A stretch of DNA of 37,527 nt from JBFMAE01 sp040756085 (GTDB lineage Bacteria > Desulfobacterota > BSN033 > UBA1163), in contig JBFMAE010000405.1 in the NCBI GenBank assembly GCA_040756085.1, positions 1 to 37,527 on the forward strand. The letters run 5' to 3'. Position 1 is the stretch's first letter. Every line of letters starts with the position of its first letter. The notes under the pieces are model-generated. The model was not told the DNA's origin and made no database searches. It was given only the letters and a program-made list of their open reading frames with translations. Made by a program: the position numbers and the translations under genes. Positions 23,026 to 29,504 of the stretch are shown piece after piece.

Positions 23026-23584
23026 TTTCCTCACCGATCAATATGATTTTTGGGTTGTTGAGAACGGTTTTTATGAAACTATCCTTTGACTTGATTTTTT
23101 CACGAAATTCTCTCACAGAATAAAATATCATGTTAATTGCCCTTCCTAATTGTTGCTCAGCTTCGGAAAGGGCATCCTCTATTTCATCAAGATTTGCTTT
23201 TCCAACGACAATCAAATCCACGTCACTTTCGGTTTTTTCCTGATCTTTTGCAAAGGAGCCATAGACAAGAGCATATTTTATTCCATCGATTCTTTCCAGA
23301 GCAGTTTTAATCACTCCAACCACACCAGCCGTCTTCAGGATCAGTCCTTTCATCTCTTCAAAAAAAGGAGAATGTTTATTGACTCTGAAATATTTTTGTC
23401 TACCTTCTGTTTCTGAAACGAGTATCCTTAAACCTTCCAATCGAGCCAGTTCCCTGCTCAAGTTCGTCGAATCCTCTTTGAGCAAAGATTCCAGTTGTCT
23501 GACAAAAAAACGCTCGTCCACATGAGTAAAGAACCAACCCAATACCTTTGCCCTCAATTTAGATCCGAAAAGTTTTTTTGTCAC
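23006..23584 (-). CDS. MNT nucleotidyltransferase with N-terminal winged helix
   Basis: The 192-residue protein starts at a GTG (23584) after AAGGAA. Residues 1-70 form a winged-helix DNA-binding domain (VRQLESLLKEDSTNLSRELA then GRQKYFRVN). Residues 85-190 form a minimal nucleotidyltransferase with YGSFAKDQEKTESDVDLIVV, giving GS(109-110)-x10-D121-x-D123. The fusion suggests that the antitoxin itself represses the operon. A symmetrical operator overlaps its promoter. It is translationally coupled to the HEPN gene. Confidence 0.88.
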   Translation of the reverse strand: MTKKLFGSKLRAKVLGWFFTHVDERFFVRQLESLLKEDSTNLSRELARLEGLRILVSETEGRQKYFRVNKHSPFFEEMKGLILKTAGVVGVIKTALERIDGIKYALVYGSFAKDQEKTESDVDLIVVGKANLDEIEDALSEAEQQLGRAINMIFYSVREFREKIKSKDSFIKTVLNNPKIILIGEENEIKRP

Positions 23585-23606
23585 GCAAATGCTTCCTTAT
23601 GAACAG

Positions 23607-23648
23607 TTGCAGTAAATAATACTACAATTGCAGTAAAAAAAGCTACAA
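23607..23648 (-). promoter_or_regulatory. Promoter and operator of the MNT-HEPN operon
   Basis: On the minus strand TTGTAG (23643-23648) and TAGTAT (23619-23624) are 18 bp apart. The dyad TACTACAATTGCAGTA (23620-23635, one mismatched pair) overlaps the -10 box. TTGCAGTAAA occurs twice, at 23607 and 23628, exactly 21 bp or two helical turns apart. This fits cooperative binding by the winged-helix part of the MNT protein (inferred). Confidence 0.6.
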
Positions 23649-23657
23649 AATTTTGAG

Positions 23658-24118
23658 ACCACTTCTTCAACGGGTGCATCCTTCAATCCGGATTTGGATT
23701 GCTTTATCTCCCTATCTTTTTTATCTTCCATCTCCCCTTTCTCCTTCTCCTCATCTCCCGATCCTGCATTCCCTTATTCCTCATTCCTTGGCGGTTTCGT
23801 ACAATTTCTCAGGTTTAAGACATTTTTGGCCAATTTTTGATCAGCTCAATTTCTCCTCTCAGTGAAAAGCCTTATAAATCAAAAAGTTATAAACAAACTC
23901 TTCTGGCACAAAAAATGCTTAATTATTCTCAGCATGATCTATTTCTGGTGTAGTAAGGGCAACCATACAGCAGGTGGGAGGGGATGCTTAGATCGCTCTG
24001 AGGTGAGGTATTGGTTAGTCGGTATTGTTGTTCGTCGGTATCATCCATAAAGAGGTTGGCCCTACCCTATTAACATAGCGCATAACGTGGTGGGCAAAGG
24101 ACATAAAGGAGTGCGCCA
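23658..24118 (+). other. Long gene-free stretch before the NERD gene
   Basis: This 460-bp stretch has no convincing coding frame. Its first half is pyrimidine-rich (TCTCCC and CTTCTCC tracts, 23690-23790). The middle is AT-rich and ends in a sigma-54-like promoter (23904-23919). The remaining 200 bases would form the leader of the NERD mRNA or an independent small RNA. I see no clear stem or terminator in it. Confidence 0.4.
23904..23919 (+). promoter_or_regulatory. Sigma-54 (-24/-12) promoter
   Basis: TGGCACAAAAAATGCT has the invariant GG (23905-23906) and GC (23917-23918) separated by exactly 10 bp, and TGGCAC is a full match of the -24 element. It reads toward the NERD-domain gene 200 bp away. 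No UAS like that at 16048-16063 was found nearby. Confidence 0.6.
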
Positions 24119-24907
24119 ATGGAAAAATCAACTTCCAAGTCGCCCCTAAAGGAGCCTCTCCTGAGGCTTCCGGGGCAATCTATGGATGAGCAAATTAATT
24201 GCCTTTTAAATGAGAAGCAGTTTAATTACGCCCTGTTTGCATTCGGTTTCTTCCTCCTCGCCATGGGCGCTTGGATACAAGTCTTCACACACTCTCAGCT
24301 TAATCCGTGGCTATTGGTTGCTGTGGCAATTGTTGTGATTGTGTACTGTGCATTTGCGTTTAGGCAGACCGCAAAGGAGGTACGGCGGCTGAAGTTAGGC
24401 CGGGACGGCGAGAGGGCTGTCGCCGAGCAACTCGATGTGGTAAAAAAGGAAGGTGCTATTGTCTTCCATGACCTGATAGGTGATGGCTTCAACCTCGACC
24501 ATGTCGTCCTATCGAGTCGAGGTGTCTTCGTCGTGGAGACCAAGACGCACACTAAGCCTATTAAAGGGTCACCATCTGTTACCTTTGACGGGAAAACACT
24601 TCTTATTAATGGGCTTGAACCTGAACGTGATCCAGTCTCTCAAGCTGAGGGCAACGCAAGATGGCTTGCCCAAATGCTTCGGGCCACCACCGGAAAGGAT
24701 TTCGCTGTGCGGCCTGTTGTGTTGTTCCCCGGATGGTTTGTAAAACCCTTCCCCAAGGGATCTTCTGTTTGGGTTCTGAATCCCCAAGCCTTGCCGTCAT
24801 TCATTCAACACGAGCCTACCCAGATCAGTGAAAGCGATCTGCACTTGGCCGCCTATCATTTGGCTCGTTACATAAGGACGCGCACTCAGGGCTTCAACCC
24901 GTATTAG
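24119..24907 (+). CDS. Membrane-anchored NERD-domain protein
   Basis: The 262-residue protein has two predicted membrane helices (about residues 38-56 and 62-81), followed by a NERD (nuclease-related) domain. Domain landmarks are LKLGRDGERAVAEQL (91-105), D127 in NLDHVVLSSRGVFVVETKTH with the E140-x-K142 nuclease-like pair, and a conserved VRPVVLFPGWFV. NERD proteins resemble restriction-type nucleases, but their activity is mostly untested. The ribosome binding site AAGGAG is seven bases before the ATG. It lies beside HEPN/MNT and AbrB/PIN modules, so a defence role is plausible but unproven. Confidence 0.85.
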   Translation: MEKSTSKSPLKEPLLRLPGQSMDEQINCLLNEKQFNYALFAFGFFLLAMGAWIQVFTHSQLNPWLLVAVAIVVIVYCAFAFRQTAKEVRRLKLGRDGERAVAEQLDVVKKEGAIVFHDLIGDGFNLDHVVLSSRGVFVVETKTHTKPIKGSPSVTFDGKTLLINGLEPERDPVSQAEGNARWLAQMLRATTGKDFAVRPVVLFPGWFVKPFPKGSSVWVLNPQALPSFIQHEPTQISESDLHLAAYHLARYIRTRTQGFNPY

Positions 24908-25120
24908 TTCTCAATGAGGAGGGGTTACAAGGACAGGGTGTCATCAATAGGAAAGTTGGCCATTTCAAATGCGGAATGTGGATTTAAACTGATTATTTTA
25001 TTATTGAGTTACTCGAAGTAAGAATACATCAAGAGGAAGAGTGCAGAGCGACCATTAGATTTCAGATTTTAGATGGCAGACTTGTCATTTCTCTCCCCTC
25101 CTCAACCAATGCAATAGAGG

Positions 25121-25163
25121 TTGAATTTAAGGGAATATTCTGATATATTTTGATTATCAGAAT
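25121..25163 (+). promoter_or_regulatory. Promoter and operator of the AbrB-PIN pair
   Basis: TTGAAT (25121-25126), a 17-bp spacer and TATATT (25144-25149) form a good promoter. Perfect 9-bp arms ATTCTGATA (25137-25145) and TATCAGAAT (25155-25163) straddle the -10 box. The position predicts autorepression by the AbrB-like antitoxin encoded next. Confidence 0.7.
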
Positions 25164-25176
25164 AAGGAGAATTTTT

Positions 25177-25464
25177 ATGGAAAACATTGCTACCGCCCCT
25201 AAATTGGTGCGAGTCAGATCAAGGGGTCAACTCACCATCCCGCAGGATATGAGAGAAGCCTTAAATCTTGATGAGAACACAGGTCTTAACATCTTTCGGG
25301 TTGGCAAGGTATTGATTCTGTCTCCCAAACGCTTGCAACGAGCCTCGTTGGCTAAGGAAGTGGAACGAGAAATGAAACGTCAAGGATTGACCTTGAAAGA
25401 TCTCATTTCAGACCTAAGGGTTCAAAGGGAGAAATACCTTGCAGAAGCCTACCCGGAAGATTAA
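25177..25464 (+). CDS. AbrB/SpoVT-type antitoxin
   Basis: From ATG 25177 (AAGGAGA upstream) the 95-residue protein has an N-terminal swapped-hairpin AbrB domain: VRVRSRGQLTIPQDMREALN, then GLNIFRVGKVLILSP. The tail (REMKRQGLTLKDLISDLRVQ) likely wraps the toxin. The gene overlaps the PIN toxin gene by 26 bp, the usual layout of VapBC-like modules. It probably binds the palindrome at its own promoter. Confidence 0.85.
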   Translation: MENIATAPKLVRVRSRGQLTIPQDMREALNLDENTGLNIFRVGKVLILSPKRLQRASLAKEVEREMKRQGLTLKDLISDLRVQREKYLAEAYPED

Positions 25465-25894
25465 GGTTTTTATCGACACCAATGTCCTTATTGCTGGGGT
25501 GAATTCGGTTACTGGGGCATCGGCAACCATCCTGGACTTATGTGAGACAGGAGTTATCCAGATGGTGGTTAGCCAGCAAGTTTTAATTGAAACCGACAGA
25601 AATTTTGCAGCAAAGTTTCCTCAATTGGTTGGCCGTTTCCGTCAGTTCATACACAATTTAGCACCTCTGATGGTTGAGGACTCGACCCCGGAGTCTATAA
25701 AGAAGACGGCCACCATCATTGATCGTAAGGATGCGCCCATTCTGGCTGCAGCGCAGAATGCCAATGTAGATTTTCTGATTACGTTAGATAAGAGGCACTT
25801 TCTCAATCCAAAAACGAGACAGAAAGTGATGTTGAAGGTTGTAAGTCCAATAGAATTCTTACAATCCTTTGAGAGGTTGTTCCTTGAAGAATAA
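25439..25894 (+). CDS. PIN-domain toxin (VapC-like ribonuclease)
   Basis: The 151-residue PIN domain has all four acidic residues: D13 (VFIDTNVL), E51 (VLIETDRNF), D98 (DRKDAPILAAA) and D117 (LITLDKRHFL). These bind the metal that cuts RNA in VapC toxins. I take the TTG at 25439 as start because GGGAG lies seven bases before it and no ATG is available. It overlaps the antitoxin gene by 26 bp. The PIN subtype is the COG1569-like group, judged by the KDAPILAAA and TLDKRHF motifs. Confidence 0.86.
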   Translation: MQKPTRKIKVFIDTNVLIAGVNSVTGASATILDLCETGVIQMVVSQQVLIETDRNFAAKFPQLVGRFRQFIHNLAPLMVEDSTPESIKKTATIIDRKDAPILAAAQNANVDFLITLDKRHFLNPKTRQKVMLKVVSPIEFLQSFERLFLEE

Positions 25895-25936
25895 ATTGGG
25901 TGTAAAAAAGTCCTGGCGGGGGCGTAGTTAAATTAT

Positions 25937-26974
25937 TTAAGAAACCAGCAAAGAGTCCCTCAGTATTTTTGACACTTCTGCCGTCAGCTCGCAAACCTTT
26001 TCAGCCAAAGGGATATGAAGGGAAGCGATCCCGCAACTGGGAGTAAGGATCGCCCTCTGAAGGAGGGTTTGATCAATTCCATTATTAGAAAGTGTCTCAA
26101 CCCCTTCTTTAAAACGTTTGACCAGACTTTGAGCATCCTCTTTTAACACATCCTCGCTCGTTGGAACGATGCCCCAAGCCAAAATGCCTCCTCGTTCTAA
26201 GAATGCTTCTAATTCTTTTGGATAGAGGGAGAGGTTCTCTAAATAACCATAGGCATCGAAATCGAGGTTCGTCGAAAGGAGCACGCTCCAGTCCGTATTT
26301 CCACAGCAGTGGACACCCTTTAATCCCTTCACGGCATCAAAACATTCATTTAAAGAATGAACGACATCCTCCTGATTCAGGCTTGAAAAGGCAGAGCCCA
26401 ATGAGGAAAGGGAGGGTTCATCAAAAAAGATTATTGTTGGAATTCCAAGAAAAAGGTCGTTGAACCTATTTTCCATCCATCGGGCTTTCAATGAGAGGTG
26501 TTTGACGAGGACGTCCCTTAAGGTGGTATCGTAAAAGATAGATTTTGCTTCTTGATCTGTTAAGGCCAAACCAAAAGTGATGGGCCCTGTAATCTGGCCT
26601 TTGATATATTTTATCTCCTTTCGGTGGCCCTCAGAAGAGAGGTCTTTTAGGATCCGAAGCCCTTTTGCAAAGTCTTCTGTGATTTGAAATGGTTCAAGCT
26701 CACCCTCTTCCAGCCTTTGATAAAATTTCTCGATTTCCTTATCAAAACCATGAGAGGTATCCACCCAAACCCTTTGTCCCTTTTCATTCCATCTTAAGGA
26801 AGGGAATCCCTCAGAGTATTGAACGACCATCCCTTCCAGAAAAGACCGCTTTGGCAGTTGGGGCCAGAAAGGAATGACAGGGAAGCTTTTTAAGATGAGA
26901 CGGAAAACCTCTTTCTCATCCTGATGGGGGAAGGTTCCGATTCCAGTAGTAATGAAAGAGTATTGAAATTCCAT
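25937..26974 (-). CDS. MetE C-terminal-like (UROD/MetE superfamily) protein
   Basis: This 345-residue TIM-barrel protein resembles the catalytic half of cobalamin-independent methionine synthase. TTGIGTFPH at the start, KGQITGPITFGLAL at 125-138, FFDEPSLSSLG at 183-193, and the zinc ligands H222-x-C224 (VHCCGN) with C314 (TPSCGIASL) are visible. The N-terminal folate-binding half of MetE is absent. Such short 'core' proteins transfer methyl groups from corrinoids or unknown donors to thiols. No methionine gene is adjacent, so the acceptor is open. Confidence 0.82.
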   Translation of the reverse strand: MEFQYSFITTGIGTFPHQDEKEVFRLILKSFPVIPFWPQLPKRSFLEGMVVQYSEGFPSLRWNEKGQRVWVDTSHGFDKEIEKFYQRLEEGELEPFQITEDFAKGLRILKDLSSEGHRKEIKYIKGQITGPITFGLALTDQEAKSIFYDTTLRDVLVKHLSLKARWMENRFNDLFLGIPTIIFFDEPSLSSLGSAFSSLNQEDVVHSLNECFDAVKGLKGVHCCGNTDWSVLLSTNLDFDAYGYLENLSLYPKELEAFLERGGILAWGIVPTSEDVLKEDAQSLVKRFKEGVETLSNNGIDQTLLQRAILTPSCGIASLHIPLAEKVCELTAEVSKILRDSLLVS

Positions 26975-27112
26975 AGCTTTTCATAAAGCCATTTCATACA
27001 AAAAGTCAAGGACATTTTGCCCTGCCCATTATAACCCATTGATTATAGGTATAAAACTCGACCCTTGGACTGGATTTAACTCTGTTTTTATAGCAGGGAG
27101 GAAGACGCACTT

Positions 27113-27158
27113 CCATCGACAAGCTCAGGACACTGAGTCTATTGAGCCGAAGGGTTGA
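27113..27158. repeat. Intergenic hairpin repeat before groES
   Basis: TCGACAAGCTCAGGAC (27116-27131) followed by TGAGTCTATTGAGCCGAAGG is a degenerate copy of the widespread intergenic inverted repeat built from TTCGACAAGCTCAGG and CCTGAGC..CGAAGGG. It separates the divergent MetE-like gene from groES. No CIRCE element or clear sigma-32 promoter was found in 26975-27220. Confidence 0.5.
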
Positions 27159-27220
27159 CAACGGAAGGTTTGATGATTATTTATTGGGCTGAAATTTTAA
27201 AAGAAGGGAGGTCTGTCTTT

Positions 27221-27508
27221 ATGAAGGTGAAGCCACTTCATGATCGGCTCATGGTCCAGAGACTGGAGGAAGAGGAGAAGACAAAAGGAGGAATCATCAT
27301 CCCTGATACGGCCAAGGAAAAACCGATAGAGGGAAAAGTGATCGCCGTCGGGGCTGGAAGGATCAAGAAGGATGGGACAAAGCTTCCCCTTGAGGTTAAA
27401 AAGGGCGATCGGGTCCTCTATGCAAAATATGCAGGAACCGAGATAAAGATTGATGGGGAAGAGTATCTCATGATGAAAGAGGAGGATATCCTCGCCATCA
27501 TTGAATGA
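27221..27508 (+). CDS. groES: Co-chaperonin GroES
   Basis: From ATG 27221 (GGGAGG upstream) the 95-residue protein is a complete GroES: MKVKPLHDRLMVQRLEEEEK, the mobile loop KTKGGIIIPDTAKEKP that binds GroEL, and the end VLYAKYAGTEIKIDGEEYLM then MKEEDILAIIE. It caps the GroEL chamber during ATP-driven folding. groEL follows after 38 bp with its own strong ribosome binding site. Upstream in-frame codons have no start signal. Confidence 0.96.
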   Translation: MKVKPLHDRLMVQRLEEEEKTKGGIIIPDTAKEKPIEGKVIAVGAGRIKKDGTKLPLEVKKGDRVLYAKYAGTEIKIDGEEYLMMKEEDILAIIE

Positions 27509-27546
27509 TGGATGAATGATGGATGATCAGAAAGGAGGAAATGTTC

Positions 27547-29157
27547 ATGGCAAAAGAATTGAAGTTCGATCAGGAGGCAAGGAATGCGATTCTTGAAGGT
27601 ATCAATATTTTGGCCGATGCCGTAAAAGTGACCCTGGGACCCAAGGGCAGGAATGTGGTTCTGGAGAAGTCTTTCGGCTCTCCTGTCGTGACCAAGGACG
27701 GAGTCACCGTGGCCAAAGAGATTGATCTCGAAGACCATTTTCAGAATATGGGTGCTAAGATGGTAAAAGAGGTGGCCAGCAAAACCTCGGATACCGCCGG
27801 CGACGGAACGACTACCGCGACCGTTCTGGCCCAGGCCATCTATCGGGAGGGATATAAGATTGTGGCTGCCGGTGCAAATCCCATGGATCTTAAAAGAGGG
27901 ATTGACTATTCAGTGGAAGAGGTCGTCAAGGAGTTGAAAAAACTCTCCAAGCCTGTCAAGGAACAGAAAGAGATTTCTCAGGTGGGGACGATCTCTGCCA
28001 ATAATGATCCGACCATCGGCAACATCATCGCCGAGGCCATGAACAAGGTGGGAAAAGAGGGTGTGATCACGGTGGAAGAGGCCAAGGCGATGGAGACCAC
28101 CCTCGAGGTCGTTGAAGGGATGCAGTTCGATCGCGGTTATATCTCACCGTACTTTGTGACAGATCCGGAAAAGATGGAGGCCGTACTCGATGATCCTTAT
28201 ATCCTGCTTTTTGAGAAGAAGATCTCCAGCATGAAAGACCTCCTTCCCCTCTTGGAACAGGCGGCGAAAACAGTAAAGCCCATCCTCATCATTGCGGAGG
28301 ATGTGGAAGGAGAGGCCCTGGCAACACTGGTCGTCAATAAACTGAGGGGGACATTGAAATGTGCGGCGGTCAAAGCCCCTGGTTTTGGAGATAGAAGAAA
28401 GGCCATGCTGGAGGATATTGCCGTTTTAACCAATGGCAAGGCGATTTCAGAAGATGTTGGGATTAAACTCGAGAAGATCACTCTGGACGATCTGGGCAGG
28501 GCGAAGAAGGTGGTGATCGACAAGGACAATACGACGATTGTCGAGGGAACAGGTAACCCTTCTGCCATCGAAGGCCGGATCAAACAGATTCGTGTTCAGA
28601 TCGAGGAGACCACCTCCGATTACGACAAGGAAAAACTTCAAGAGCGATTGGCAAAGCTCGCTGGAGGGGTTGCCGTGATCAAGGTAGGCGCAGCCACTGA
28701 GACCGAGATGAAGGAGAAGAAGGCTCGGGTAGAGGATGCCCTCAATGCAACCCGGGCAGCAGTGGAGGAAGGAATCGTCCCTGGGGGCGGAGTGGCCTAC
28801 TTGAGATGTCTGCCCATTTTAAAGAGGGTGAAACTGGAAGGCGATCGACAGACAGGCGTCGAGATAGTTCTGAAGGCCCTGGAAGAACCTATCCGTCAGA
28901 TTGTTGAGAATGCAGGCATGGAAGGCTCTGTTGTGACGGAAAGGGTAAAACAGGAGAAAGGAGCCTTTGGATTCGATGCCGATAAGGAAGAATACACGGA
29001 TATGATCGAGGCCGGGATCATCGATCCGACCAAGGTGGTCAGGTTCGCCCTCCAGAATGCAGCCAGTGTGGCTTCTCTGCTGATCACCACAGAAGCGGTG
29101 GTGGCTGAGAAACCGAAGAAAGAACCAGCAGCTCCACCGATGCCTCCGGCTTATTGA
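27547..29157 (+). CDS. groEL: Chaperonin GroEL
   Basis: From ATG 27547 (AGGAGG, eight bases upstream) the 536-residue protein shows the hallmark blocks: VTLGPKGRNVVLEKSFGSP, the ATP motif SDTAGDGTTTATVLAQAI, the apical domain FDRGYISPYFVTDPEKMEAV, VKAPGFGDRRKAMLEDIAVL and VEEGIVPGGGVAYLR. It refolds proteins in a 14-mer with GroES. The flexible tail is EPAAPPMPPAY and lacks the GGM repeats of E. coli GroEL, as in a number of deltaproteobacteria. Its likely terminator hairpin is split by the foldback element at 29193. Confidence 0.97.
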   Translation: MAKELKFDQEARNAILEGINILADAVKVTLGPKGRNVVLEKSFGSPVVTKDGVTVAKEIDLEDHFQNMGAKMVKEVASKTSDTAGDGTTTATVLAQAIYREGYKIVAAGANPMDLKRGIDYSVEEVVKELKKLSKPVKEQKEISQVGTISANNDPTIGNIIAEAMNKVGKEGVITVEEAKAMETTLEVVEGMQFDRGYISPYFVTDPEKMEAVLDDPYILLFEKKISSMKDLLPLLEQAAKTVKPILIIAEDVEGEALATLVVNKLRGTLKCAAVKAPGFGDRRKAMLEDIAVLTNGKAISEDVGIKLEKITLDDLGRAKKVVIDKDNTTIVEGTGNPSAIEGRIKQIRVQIEETTSDYDKEKLQERLAKLAGGVAVIKVGAATETEMKEKKARVEDALNATRAAVEEGIVPGGGVAYLRCLPILKRVKLEGDRQTGVEIVLKALEEPIRQIVENAGMEGSVVTERVKQEKGAFGFDADKEEYTDMIEAGIIDPTKVVRFALQNAASVASLLITTEAVVAEKPKKEPAAPPMPPAY

Positions 29158-29192
29158 TGAACTCCCTCAGATTTCCCTCTCCCCTTTTGGGG

Positions 29193-29430
29193 CTGTGTCG
29201 TAATCATGATGGAGGGTGGATTCCGCCGGAACAGGCAGTCATGTTCCTCAGCTTTAGAATGCGGTCGTTTAAAGTTATGGGTAATCGGCCTTCTCGGAAA
29301 TTGGATTCTTTTCATGGGCTTGGAGCCCCGAAGCTGAGCAATGAAAGGTTTCCGCTCTAAAGCCTCGTCACCCGACCACCTGTTCCGTGTTGTAACGGAA
29401 ATAGTTTCTTCTTAATTATGACACAGTCTC
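29193..29430. mobile_element. Foldback/MITE-like element, copy 2, with 8-bp target duplication
   Basis: Terminal inverted repeats CTGTGTCGTAAT (29193-29204) and ATTATGACACAG (29415-29426, one mismatch), plus TCTC, bound a 238-bp non-coding unit. Nested inside are CGGAACAGG (29227) with CCTGTTCCG (29379), and GCTTTAGAATGCGG (29251) with CCGCTCTAAAGC (29352). TTTTGGGG occurs directly on both sides (29185-29192 and 29431-29438). Deleting the element and one repeat rebuilds a hairpin of CCCTCTCCCC and GGGGAGAGGG arms around TTTT, directly after groEL. It shares ends and inner blocks with copy 1 and fills most of the 29158-29504 gap. Confidence 0.82.
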
Positions 29431-29504
29431 TTTTGGGGAGAGGGAAATCTGACTACCGCAGACAGGTGAAGGGGGATCATCCTCTGATCAATTGGATTTA
29501 TTAA

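Noticed and set aside
23653..24050. Two short plus-strand frames before the NERD gene
   Set aside because: Low-complexity Pro/Ser/Leu composition or no start signal; one spans the sigma-54 promoter.
24061..24118. Possible integron attC-like site (GCATAACG with ...GCGCC)
   Set aside because: No complementary R'/R'' pair or symmetrical stem could be found; no integrase in the window.
26975..27220. CIRCE operator or sigma-32 promoter for groESL
   Set aside because: No TTAGCACTC-N9-GAGTGCTAA dyad and no CTTGAA box at the right distance from the CCCATTAT found near 27030.
29154..29360. Small plus-strand frame after groEL
   Set aside because: It runs through the groEL hairpin and the foldback element; no homologous frame exists in the other copy of the element.
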